Source: Promethearchaeum sp. | Lineage (GTDB): Archaea; Asgardarchaeota; Lokiarchaeia; Sigyniarchaeales; Promethearchaeaceae | Reading direction: 5' to 3' | NCBI GenBank assembly: GCA_030612265.1 | Contig: JAUWOE010000015.1 | Location: forward strand, 1-32,180 | Length of the DNA stretch: 32,180 nt | Part shown: one piece after another, positions 16,644-26,092 of the stretch | Layout of the letters: the number at the start of each line of letters is the position of its first letter | Numbering within the stretch: the first letter of the stretch is position 1 | Notes under the pieces: model-generated | Told to the model about the DNA's origin: nothing | Databases searched by the model: none | Seen by the model: only the letters and a program-made list of their open reading frames with translations | Made by a program: the position numbers and the translations under genes

Positions 16644-17384
16644 ATGGTCTCTACTGTAATATTACAAGTCTATTTGATATATGGTTTGATTTTTATAATG
16701 TTTTCTTACTTCGCTATTAAAGCATTAATTAGAAATCGTAGTAGGATATCCATTACTTTGTCACTTGTATTCATTATACCTGCATTAGGAATATTGACAA
16801 ATATTCTATACAGAACTATCGATACTTACGAATTTAACATAATTGGAAATAAAATTACAATCGTTTTATCTTGTTTGGGATTAATTAATATATATTTCTT
16901 CGTTGAATTGGTTAGCAAATCGCAAGTCAGTTTCAAATTATGGAAACAGATAACAATGTTTGTTATTTACGCTGCTTTGTTATCAGTATTGTTCTTTATT
17001 CCGAATGGGGTGGAGTTTGAATATGATGGAGTTCCGGGGATTGAAGGATATAAGAATCGGGATTTAATTGATTTAGATTTAGGAGTTCCTGTCTGGACAA
17101 CAACCTTCTTTTTGTATGGATTGATCCTTTCTCAAGCTGTCATAATATGGTTGATTTTTATCATTGTTAAACAATATAAAGAATTTGGTAAAGACAGCAT
17201 ATATGGGAGAAAATACATCCAAACTGTTATCGGAATGATTTTAATGGATATTGTTATTGTTGGGAGTTTTGTATTTAATTGGTTAAATACTCCGATAGGG
17301 CGAACAATTAATTTAGTAGCGGGTATTTTTATTTTTCCGGCGGCTATTTTACTTTATTTAGGTTTAAGACAAGAAAAAGAGTAG
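16644..17384 (+). CDS. polytopic membrane protein of unknown function (about 7 TM)
   Basis: 246-aa ORF dominated by hydrophobic helices; no recognised motif. Confidence 0.65.
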   Translation: MVSTVILQVYLIYGLIFIMFSYFAIKALIRNRSRISITLSLVFIIPALGILTNILYRTIDTYEFNIIGNKITIVLSCLGLINIYFFVELVSKSQVSFKLWKQITMFVIYAALLSVLFFIPNGVEFEYDGVPGIEGYKNRDLIDLDLGVPVWTTTFFLYGLILSQAVIIWLIFIIVKQYKEFGKDSIYGRKYIQTVIGMILMDIVIVGSFVFNWLNTPIGRTINLVAGIFIFPAAILLYLGLRQEKE

Positions 17385-17431
17385 AATTTTTTTTTTTATT
17401 TAAATTAAAGGAAAAAAATATACAAAAAAAG

Positions 17432-20400
17432 CTATATATCTGGCATTAAATTAAGAAGTGTTGCAATAACTTCCCCTATTTCAGTTAGAGAATTGTCTTC
17501 ATTTATCATTTCCTTTGAATGAAGTGAAGTAATAATAGGAACCACAATCGCAATTTTAGTATTTTTCTTCAAGTGTTTTTCATCTAGTGGTCCATTTTTA
17601 TAAATCTCTTTTAGAACTAGCCTTTCATCCTTACTTAACGGATCTATCATTGGTTTAAACTGTTCGATAAGATATTGTGTTCTAGGATTTACTGCAAAAA
17701 CAATTTGCTCCTTTCTTAATTTTTCAACTACATTAAAAGTATCAACTTCCTTTCTGCCATAACCAGCCATTCTCACAATCATTTCTCTTACACGGAATGC
17801 ATTATTGAAAGATGATTCAGCTTCCTTTAACACTAACGCAGATGTAGATTTCTTTTTAACAGTACCCAAATAGTCCTTAGCTTTTGAAGGAATCACATTG
17901 TGTGGATAGAGTAAATCTGCAAATAGAATTTTCTCAATTAATTCTAAAATTGGTTCAGGGCTTGGGATCTTACCAGAGAAATGTTCTAAAGTAGATAAAT
18001 ATTCCCTTTCAAATTCTGCATTGAATTGTCTAATTTTGGAACGTAAGGTCGGACTCGCAGATTTCAATAATAAAACGGCAGTTCTAACATAGTATCCTTC
18101 AATTACCACGATTTTAAATTGTTGGTATGAAAGTTCTTCCAGTCCAGTTTTTTCATCACCTTGCGAAACAAATGCTTTTTGTTGAGATTTTAGTACTTTA
18201 TGACCAATCTCCTTACCGAAGGTTGATATCGCTGATAAAAATCCACTAATTAATGTTGAATCAATTGGAAGTTCAGTGAAAGTTTGTGAAAATATACTGG
18301 TGCTTGTTTCCTTATGTATAATCAAAACATACTGCATATTTTCAATATCTCCAAATCTTCGATGAATATCCAATAAAGCTTGTCTCTGTCGATTACGCTT
18401 AGGAACTACATAACCCCGATAAATACTTAATGAAAGAACAGTTGCAATTCCTAAACCGATTAATATTGCTTGAATATTCTTAACTATTAATATCCCATAA
18501 TTTATAACACTAACATTATAGTAAATATCACTATCAGAAGAACTCACTCCTGCAAATATTCCAGAGCTTAGGAAAACAATTTCAACAGTATATTCACCAG
18601 TGTCTTCAAATTGAATTGCTTTTTCTGCAATTCCTTCCAAATTTGTGACAGCAGTATAATTTGCTATTATATTCGATTCAATATCTCTAACTATGAAAAA
18701 TATATTTTTTCCCTCAATGATTTCATTACTTTCAGTCGTGAGCTTAACTGAAAATGTGAATTCACCTGCAAATTTTTGTTGAAATGTATCGGATAACATT
18801 GTTAATTGAGTAACCATTTGGGGTAGAATTGGTAAGTTCAAATGATAAACAAAACCTGCAATTCTATTTGTTCCTGCAAATGAAATTGTAATATTTAACA
18901 GATTTCCAGATTCTAAAGGAATAGTATAAGCAATTTCAGCATTCGCATTTTCATCGAAGAATTCAGAATAAACGTAATGACCATTTTCAGAATCATAAAT
19001 TATATCAAATGGAATACCATAAAAAGTCTCGTTAGTTGATGAATTCACAAAATCTGCAGAGATAATTAATTGGATCTCTTGCCCAATTCGAAAAGTATCA
19101 GATGAAACACTAACATCTAAAATACTTTCCCATTTGGGTAAAATATCTAAGGTTATACTCTTGTTTGCATAATCTACTTTAGAAGTTCCTGCGTATTCTA
19201 TAAGAAATGTGATATTTTTGAAACCATCTGCAATTTCAGATATATAATATACTAAAGAACCATTTTGATTTACAGTAATCTGTTGAATAAATGCCGGATT
19301 TTGATAATTCTCGTCGTACCAAGATGTTAGCGTTAAATAAATCCCCGAATATTGGGTATATTCGGTAATATTAATTGAACCGAAAATATCTGCATCATAG
19401 CCAACCTGCATCTCAGATGAAGCACTAACATTTACAGAACATTCCCATTTTGATGATATATTTAAAGTTAATTCTTCACTTTCATATGCTACAGTAGAGG
19501 TTCCTGCGTAATCCATAAAAAATGTTATGTTATCGTGTCCATCTTCAAGTTCAGAGATATAATAGCTTAAAATACCGTTTTGATTTACAGCAAGCTGTTG
19601 AATAAATGTGGGATTTTGATAATTACCATCGTACCATGAGATCAACGTTAGATATATTCCTGAATATTGTGAGACATCTGTAATATTAATGGTTCCTAAT
19701 ATAGTTATATTATATCCAACACGTAATTCAGATGTATAATTTAACAACAAATCAACCGGTATCTTTCCCAATACAGTTTTTGAAACATAATTTGTGCAGC
19801 TCTTTACCGTGCTATTACCATTGTAAGTCGCGTTTATCTCAATTAATTTACCTGCATAATTATAAGGGATAATTTGTGAAAATGTGACTATTCCATTTGA
19901 ATCTGTTGTTTCTACAATATTAAATTCGTCTCCGTCTTCATAATTTATGGATATGAATATATCAGAATCAGGAATTGATGAATTATCAATCATCATTAAA
20001 TTAACTTGAATATCCAATGATGACCCTATCCGAATATTCTCGGGTATATTTAAGGAAATTTTTGTTGTGTTTTTGGAAAAGATTTCTAATCCATAATGGA
20101 CCCATGAAGCATTAGCACAATTTATTTTTGAAGCATTGACCGTAAAATTATAAAGACCAGGTAGAACATAATCGGTTTCAGTTTCAAATTCGATTTCTGC
20201 ATAATAAACTCCTGAAAAGATAAATGTAAAATTTCCAGATAGTGCAATTGTACTTCCATTTAATAATGCCCAAGTTAAGTTTGCATCATTTAAAGGTAGA
20301 TGATTATTTGGATCCAGAACATTTAGATAATTTGCATAGAATTCAAAACTTCCGCCTTCATATAGCTCCGCACTTATACTTGATGCATCAATATCAGTCA

Positions 20401-23400
20401 GAATTGGGAGAATTTCTGTTGTTACTTCTATATACGTTGAATCATAACCATCAACTGAGGCAGAAATTGTAAGAGTATAATTGAACTGTACCGAACCTGT
20501 AGCATTTAATCCAGTTGCATCAATGGTTATATTATAAAGACCTTTGTCTTCGGCATTTTGTGTTTCTCGATATATTTCATCACCGTAAAAGACATTATCA
20601 GTTCCATTGAATTTACCAGATACTATTGCATTTTCAAGAGGAGCTTGATTCGAATTATTAGTTATACTAACTTGAATAACTGAAAGTGAAGTGTCATTAA
20701 CATAGGGTAAATTATCAGAATTCATATAAGCAGAATAAATTGTAGTATTCGTTGCACCTGAAGTAATATTTAAATCAATTGGAAATCCAGTCAAGTTAAT
20801 CCAAGAATCCAATCTCTGATCATCGAAGAAAGGTTTTTCGATCATTATATAAACGAAATAGTTTTCAACAGGAACAGACCGTGTTTTAAAACGTAGAGTA
20901 TAATTACCTTCCGCATTGAATGCTGGATCCTCATAGATATCATCTATTAAATATTGATACGGTGGCCAATCAGTCCCCCATTTATTATCTGATAGATCTC
21001 TATAAAGCGTAATATAATTTTCAGCAAAAGATATAGCTCCATCAGATTGTGAAAAATTTAAGTAAAATTCACCAAGATCACCTGAATTAATTTCTCCAGG
21101 TTCATATATTAATGTAGCAGCCGAGGTCCGCCACACTTCAAAATACGAAGTTTTGATTCCAACTCGTAAAGTTTGATTACTTTCATCATTTGTATCATTC
21201 CATATTCCTAAAATTTGATAATTACCAACACCCATAGAATCGTTTACTGTCCAAGGCATTGTTAAATTATCCGTTTCAGTTGGAAAATATTTTGGAAAAT
21301 TATATATCCATGAACCAGAAGCATTTCTAACGCTTACATTATAATGACCTGGGATACCAAGAAAACTACTTTGATTAGCTATAATATTTGTTTGATTAGT
21401 ATCATAGAATTTAGTTGATGTACTAGATTGATGTTCAATTTCTAAATTACTTAAATAATTTGGAGATGTAAATGATAAAACCCAAGTACCGTTTATCAAT
21501 GAGCCAGGATATTGAGGGCTATCTGTTGAGGCATTAGCAATAGTAAAATTTTGATAATTTCCTGAATTTGCCGTCCCGTTTGAGCGAATTCCCGTAGCGT
21601 AATTTGGATTGAGCCTTCCTAAAGGATCCCAACCTCCAGTCCAATTCCAATCTAATGAATCCTTCCCCAGATTATCCCAAGCGGGGAGATCAATTATTGT
21701 AAAATTATATCCTATAGGAATATAATTTTCATAGGGTTCATCTCTTAATTGGTCAAATGTATTAGTATTATCGAAGGTTACGTTCCAATGAATCCTGTCG
21801 ATTGGGTTATCATCAACATTTGTTAGGTAATAACTGGCTTCTGCATTATTTTCCCTTAATCTATCTATATACATCAAACTCTCGAATTCTAGTTTTGAAC
21901 TATTGTAATTTGTATTGGTTACATTAAAAGCTAAAGTAAAACTGTTGGTGGTATCATTATAGGGATCTGTGGTAATAAATTCAAAATCTGTTTGATCATT
22001 CCATTTAGTTCCATTCCATCTTTGAAGCCCTGCTATTGATAAATCATCGACTTTATATATTGGTTTTAATGTTAGATCATCGAACTTAACAAGAAAAGTC
22101 TCTTTACATGTTTTAAATGGATTTAAGTTTATCATCCCGATTGAGAAAATAATTGAATCATTAGAATTTAGAATATTTTTAAATCGGGAAGTTATATCAA
22201 ATTGAAAATTAATAGGATCATCAGATTCCGCTGTAAAATTATCATTTAACCAAATTAGTGGGTAAAAAATTTCTTCACCTGTGCCTTTGTCTCCAAGATA
22301 TACAAATAGTAACCAATATTCCAGATCTTCTGGTGATTTGAAATTTTCTACAGTGCATTCAAAACCAAATTCTCCAATTTTATATTGATCTTCTTCAATC
22401 GCTCTGATTGCTATTAAATCAAAAATTACTCTCACCTCATCATCAGTTTCGTTTATATTTGCCATCCAAATCCCAAAATCCAACGCATGATTAGTAATAT
22501 TTAGATTTAAATTGTCTGTTATATCAAATATTCGATACACAAAATCATGCGTTTCAATTTTAGAAGTTTCATTATCATATTCAATAGCTGTAGCGGAGGC
22601 ATTTTCGTATTCATTTCCAAAAGTATCTTTTCTTCCATCGACATAGTTATCATCAATTCGACAAATCACAGCAAAATCATCATCTACTTCATATCCAAGG
22701 TTTTCCACTCTCCACCCGACAATTAACTCTACTTTTTTGGGTATAAATGAGGTTTCCCAACCAAAATTTGTTTCCCACGCAATGGAAGGATTTCCTAAAG
22801 TATATTGGCTCGTCCCTGCTTTAATATAAGCTTGTAAATTACCAACATTCCACTGAAGATCAACAGTAGCAGTATCGGTTATTCCTCCATAAGGATTATT
22901 ATAATTCTTTTCCCATCCGGGATCTTCATCAAACTCTTCCCATATTGGATGTTGAGTATCTCCTTGATATACGAAGTCGGTTTCCCAAATAGAATGTTCA
23001 TTGCTTGGTTTGTCAATTTCTTGATACCACTGTGAATAAGCTTGATATGGAACCGAAGGATTTGCCGGTTCTCCATCTCCCATAATAACTAGTTCTTCGC
23101 TGTCAATATAATTTATAAAACCAAAACTTAAAGGATCTTGATATTTATAATAATTCGAAAAGTGGTTCCAAGGACCACCATCAGTAATATAATTATCATC
23201 CAACAGTTCGTGACTCTTATATAATGCAGAAATATTTACATATTCATGATTGAAATCCCATCCGTTTGGAACTTCAAGAGTCATATTTTCATTATCAATA
23301 TCAAGAATAGTTTTTTGATTATGTAGCGGATCAACAAATGGTGCTTGACTGATTATCGATTCTGAAACGTTGAATTGAGAAACATTATTTCCAATAATTG

Positions 23401-23611
23401 TGATAGGATCAATTATAGGTACAGATTCTTCTTGAGTTTGTGGTGAAATTGAAAAATCTTGAATTTCTGAATTTTCATTTGAAATAAAATCATCATTTGA
23501 TATATTTTGAACACTTCCCAGATTAGAATAGCTGTTCAATGGCAAGAAACCGAATAAGAATATGAGAACTGTCAAAGTTTTCATGAGTTGTTTAATTTTT
23601 TTATTTTTCAT
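17432..23611 (-). CDS. giant surface-anchored protein: signal peptide, about 1680-aa Ig-like/beta-rich ectodomain, one TM, cytoplasmic longin/roadblock-like domain and winged-helix-like C-terminus
   Basis: N-terminal signal MKNKKIKQLMKTLTVLIFLFGFLPLNSYS; ectodomain rich in N-x-S/T; TM NIQAILIGLGIATVLSLSIY followed by VVPKRNRQRQ. The cytoplasmic part includes MQYVLIIHKETSTSIFSQTF...LISGFLSAISTFGKEIG...YQQFKIVVIEGYYVRTAVLLL...FEREYLSTLEHFSG and LSKDERLVLKEIYKNGPLDEKHLKKNTKIAIVVPIITSLHSKEMI. Confidence 0.85.
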   Translation of the reverse strand: MKNKKIKQLMKTLTVLIFLFGFLPLNSYSNLGSVQNISNDDFISNENSEIQDFSISPQTQEESVPIIDPITIIGNNVSQFNVSESIISQAPFVDPLHNQKTILDIDNENMTLEVPNGWDFNHEYVNISALYKSHELLDDNYITDGGPWNHFSNYYKYQDPLSFGFINYIDSEELVIMGDGEPANPSVPYQAYSQWYQEIDKPSNEHSIWETDFVYQGDTQHPIWEEFDEDPGWEKNYNNPYGGITDTATVDLQWNVGNLQAYIKAGTSQYTLGNPSIAWETNFGWETSFIPKKVELIVGWRVENLGYEVDDDFAVICRIDDNYVDGRKDTFGNEYENASATAIEYDNETSKIETHDFVYRIFDITDNLNLNITNHALDFGIWMANINETDDEVRVIFDLIAIRAIEEDQYKIGEFGFECTVENFKSPEDLEYWLLFVYLGDKGTGEEIFYPLIWLNDNFTAESDDPINFQFDITSRFKNILNSNDSIIFSIGMINLNPFKTCKETFLVKFDDLTLKPIYKVDDLSIAGLQRWNGTKWNDQTDFEFITTDPYNDTTNSFTLAFNVTNTNYNSSKLEFESLMYIDRLRENNAEASYYLTNVDDNPIDRIHWNVTFDNTNTFDQLRDEPYENYIPIGYNFTIIDLPAWDNLGKDSLDWNWTGGWDPLGRLNPNYATGIRSNGTANSGNYQNFTIANASTDSPQYPGSLINGTWVLSFTSPNYLSNLEIEHQSSTSTKFYDTNQTNIIANQSSFLGIPGHYNVSVRNASGSWIYNFPKYFPTETDNLTMPWTVNDSMGVGNYQILGIWNDTNDESNQTLRVGIKTSYFEVWRTSAATLIYEPGEINSGDLGEFYLNFSQSDGAISFAENYITLYRDLSDNKWGTDWPPYQYLIDDIYEDPAFNAEGNYTLRFKTRSVPVENYFVYIMIEKPFFDDQRLDSWINLTGFPIDLNITSGATNTTIYSAYMNSDNLPYVNDTSLSVIQVSITNNSNQAPLENAIVSGKFNGTDNVFYGDEIYRETQNAEDKGLYNITIDATGLNATGSVQFNYTLTISASVDGYDSTYIEVTTEILPILTDIDASSISAELYEGGSFEFYANYLNVLDPNNHLPLNDANLTWALLNGSTIALSGNFTFIFSGVYYAEIEFETETDYVLPGLYNFTVNASKINCANASWVHYGLEIFSKNTTKISLNIPENIRIGSSLDIQVNLMMIDNSSIPDSDIFISINYEDGDEFNIVETTDSNGIVTFSQIIPYNYAGKLIEINATYNGNSTVKSCTNYVSKTVLGKIPVDLLLNYTSELRVGYNITILGTINITDVSQYSGIYLTLISWYDGNYQNPTFIQQLAVNQNGILSYYISELEDGHDNITFFMDYAGTSTVAYESEELTLNISSKWECSVNVSASSEMQVGYDADIFGSINITEYTQYSGIYLTLTSWYDENYQNPAFIQQITVNQNGSLVYYISEIADGFKNITFLIEYAGTSKVDYANKSITLDILPKWESILDVSVSSDTFRIGQEIQLIISADFVNSSTNETFYGIPFDIIYDSENGHYVYSEFFDENANAEIAYTIPLESGNLLNITISFAGTNRIAGFVYHLNLPILPQMVTQLTMLSDTFQQKFAGEFTFSVKLTTESNEIIEGKNIFFIVRDIESNIIANYTAVTNLEGIAEKAIQFEDTGEYTVEIVFLSSGIFAGVSSSDSDIYYNVSVINYGILIVKNIQAILIGLGIATVLSLSIYRGYVVPKRNRQRQALLDIHRRFGDIENMQYVLIIHKETSTSIFSQTFTELPIDSTLISGFLSAISTFGKEIGHKVLKSQQKAFVSQGDEKTGLEELSYQQFKIVVIEGYYVRTAVLLLKSASPTLRSKIRQFNAEFEREYLSTLEHFSGKIPSPEPILELIEKILFADLLYPHNVIPSKAKDYLGTVKKKSTSALVLKEAESSFNNAFRVREMIVRMAGYGRKEVDTFNVVEKLRKEQIVFAVNPRTQYLIEQFKPMIDPLSKDERLVLKEIYKNGPLDEKHLKKNTKIAIVVPIITSLHSKEMINEDNSLTEIGEVIATLLNLMPDI
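19130..19755 (-). repeat. tandem intragenic repeat, about 315 bp (105 aa) period, two clear copies
   Basis: The protein units SGIYLTLISWYDGNYQNPTFIQQLAVNQNGILSYYISELEDGHDNITFFMDYAGTSTVAYES and SGIYLTLTSWYDENYQNPAFIQQITVNQNGSLVYYISEIADGFKNITFLIEYAGTSKVDYAN match. At DNA level tgttgaataaatg.. at 19281 recurs at 19596. Confidence 0.9.
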
Positions 23612-23830
23612 TATTGATTATTCCCCTTTATCGATATCAAATTGATTCAAAATGCCTTTTTAAATAAATTTTCAAATCAATTTCTGATAAAAAAAATTCT
23701 ATATAATATATGCAGATTTTTAATCAATTAAATTTATAGGAATTTTTAATTAGAGACATTTTGAATTGACAACAAGATATTAAAATAATGTAAAGTAAAA
23801 TTGAAAAACTGCTAAAAATTCATTTCAATA

Positions 23831-24520
23831 ATGGAGAATTACAAGAAAGAATTCATTAGTTTCATGATTGAATCTGGGGTGTTATTATTTGGAGATTTTA
23901 TAACAAAAAGTGGGCGAAAAACACCCTTTTTTATAAATACGGGGAATTACAACACAGGAAACCAAATGAAGAAGCTTGGAAATTTTTACGCAGCTGCCAT
24001 AAATGCGAATTTCAGTATTGAAGAAGTTCAAGTATTATTCGGTCCTGCATACAAAGGAATTCCTCTAACTATAACAACTTCTATTGCGTTAGGAAATGAA
24101 TTTAATAGTGATGTCTCTTTTTGCTTTAACAGAAAAGAATCCAAACTTCATGGTGAAAGAGGAGAATTTATTGGAAAGAAATTGGAAAATGGAGATAAAA
24201 TAATTATTGTAGAAGACGTTATAACTTCAGGTATTTCTGTTCGTCAATCTATTTCAATGTTAAATAAAGCTGCGTTTGTTCATATTATTGGATTGGTAGT
24301 ATCTGTTGATCGAATGGAAAAAGGTCTCACTGAAAAGAATGCTCTGAAAGAATTGCGAGATCAATACAATTTTAAGACATGCGCAATAGTTACCCTTGAT
24401 GAAATTATTGAATTTCTTCATAATAAAGAAATTAATGGCAAAGTATACATTGATGATGAAATGAAGGGCAAAATTGATGAATATAGGGCAAAATACGGTG
24501 TAAATGATGAAGAAACCTAA
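23831..24520 (+). CDS. pyrE: orotate phosphoribosyltransferase
   Basis: LFGPAYKGIPLTITTSIAL, FNRKESKLHGERGEFIG and the PRPP motif KIIIVEDVITSGISVR. Confidence 0.9.
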   Translation: MENYKKEFISFMIESGVLLFGDFITKSGRKTPFFINTGNYNTGNQMKKLGNFYAAAINANFSIEEVQVLFGPAYKGIPLTITTSIALGNEFNSDVSFCFNRKESKLHGERGEFIGKKLENGDKIIIVEDVITSGISVRQSISMLNKAAFVHIIGLVVSVDRMEKGLTEKNALKELRDQYNFKTCAIVTLDEIIEFLHNKEINGKVYIDDEMKGKIDEYRAKYGVNDEET

Positions 24521-25169
24521 GATAAATATCTCAAAGAAACAAAAAAAAGAAGCAATTATTGCATTGGTGATGATTGTAGTAGCTGTCGGAGGAACTTTTG
24601 GTTTTCTAGGAATTTTAAGACTGAGCTTACAAACGGAGCATCCTCTGGTTGTAGTAATTTCACCATCAATGGAACCCACTATTGAAATTGGAGACCTATT
24701 GGTTATTCAGGGTGTAAATGCTTCTGAAATTGAAATTGGAGATATAATTCTCTTCGATTCCTTTGGATTATGGTCTAAGCCGGTGGTAAACGAACCTATT
24801 GTTCATAGGGTTGTAAATAGAACTTACATTGATTCCGAGAAAAGATGGTATTTTTATACCTTAGGGGATAATAATCACGGCGATATTGACCCTCCCGATG
24901 GTAATGTCACCGAAATCCCCGTTCCTGAAGAGAGAGTTTTTGGAATTGTGATAAAAATTATTCCAAATATAGGAAAAGTTAAAATATGGATGGATGAGAT
25001 TCCTGGTTTATCTACGATAATTCTGGTAGGGTTGAGCATCGCGTTATTAATATCGATAGTTTGGGATTTAACCCATCCTGAAAAAGATGAAGAAAAAATA
25101 GAAGAAGAATTAGAAGACACAGCAAATATTGAACCTGATGCAAAGTCAGAGGTTGATTTAGGAATTTAA
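24504..25169 (+). CDS. signal peptidase I, archaeal/eukaryotic SEC11-like type
   Basis: N-terminal TM, VVISPSMEPTIEIGDLLVI (catalytic Ser), PIVHRVV (His in place of bacterial Lys), YTLGDNNHGDID, and a C-terminal second TM with acidic tail. Confidence 0.9.
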   Translation: MMKKPKINISKKQKKEAIIALVMIVVAVGGTFGFLGILRLSLQTEHPLVVVISPSMEPTIEIGDLLVIQGVNASEIEIGDIILFDSFGLWSKPVVNEPIVHRVVNRTYIDSEKRWYFYTLGDNNHGDIDPPDGNVTEIPVPEERVFGIVIKIIPNIGKVKIWMDEIPGLSTIILVGLSIALLISIVWDLTHPEKDEEKIEEELEDTANIEPDAKSEVDLGI

Positions 25170-26050
25170 TTTTCTAATTGCTCTAAGAAAAAAGTTGTAA
25201 TTTTTTTTGCTATTTCTTTTCCTTGAACATCCAATGTCATACTATGATCAGAATCATTAAACCACGCAATTTCTACACTTCCAATGGTTTTTTCTTTAAT
25301 AATTTCAGGTACAACGGGATCAATTGCACTATCATTCTTAGAATGACATACCAATATAGGACATTTTATTTTATTCAGATTATTTTGCACGTTTTTTGCT
25401 AGTTTTCGCAATTCATTAGCCGATTTAAAACTCTCAAATGAATATTCCTCATTGAAAAAACTTTGATTCGTCTTTTTCTTGCGGAAAATATTCATAAATC
25501 CTAAAAGAGGACCGATAATGTTAACAAAGGGGGGTAGTTTAATTGCAGGAGCAGTTACTGCACAAGCATCCACAAGTCCTTCGGAAGCTGCATAGATTGC
25601 TAATGCACCGCCCATAGATTGTCCATAGATGAATACTTTTTGATAAAATTTCCGAGCTTGTGTAATTTCGCGTCGAACTGCAGAGATCCAGTCTGTATAT
25701 TTAATTTTAGATAAATTTTCCTTAGCTACAATATTATCTTTAAATCCATGACCTGGCAATAAAGGTCCTGCAGAATCTATGCCATTTTGAAAAATAGCAT
25801 CTCCTACCGGTTTTGATTCATAAGTTGTAGCCGTCCACCCATGAAGGCAAATTACAATTGATTTATCTTTATTTTTCATATTTTCATTTTTTAACCAGAA
25901 AGAATTTGAATATCGAAGAAGTGTTTGGTTAGTACTCCCAATTTTACCATCAAATGCTGACAACCAAAACACATTTTGCATATTGGAATATAGGTAAATT
26001 TCCCTATATTCTTTTATTATCTTAAAACAGTCGAAAATAATAAAAAACAT
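25166..26050 (-). CDS. alpha/beta hydrolase (esterase/lipase-like)
   Basis: CLHGWTATTYESKPVG, LPGHGF, nucleophile elbow YGQSMGGALA, late CHSKNDSAIDP and DSDHSMTLD. The start may be the internal Met at about 25984. Confidence 0.88.
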   Translation of the reverse strand: MFFIIFDCFKIIKEYREIYLYSNMQNVFWLSAFDGKIGSTNQTLLRYSNSFWLKNENMKNKDKSIVICLHGWTATTYESKPVGDAIFQNGIDSAGPLLPGHGFKDNIVAKENLSKIKYTDWISAVRREITQARKFYQKVFIYGQSMGGALAIYAASEGLVDACAVTAPAIKLPPFVNIIGPLLGFMNIFRKKKTNQSFFNEEYSFESFKSANELRKLAKNVQNNLNKIKCPILVCHSKNDSAIDPVVPEIIKEKTIGSVEIAWFNDSDHSMTLDVQGKEIAKKITTFFLEQLEN

Positions 26051-26092
26051 AAAAAAAAATTTACAAAATTGGTAATAAAAAAAAACTGAAAA

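Noticed and set aside
24260-24679. Minus-strand ORF of 139 aa across the pyrE/signal peptidase junction
   Set aside because: Overlaps two confident genes on the opposite strand; Phe/Ile-rich low-complexity translation.
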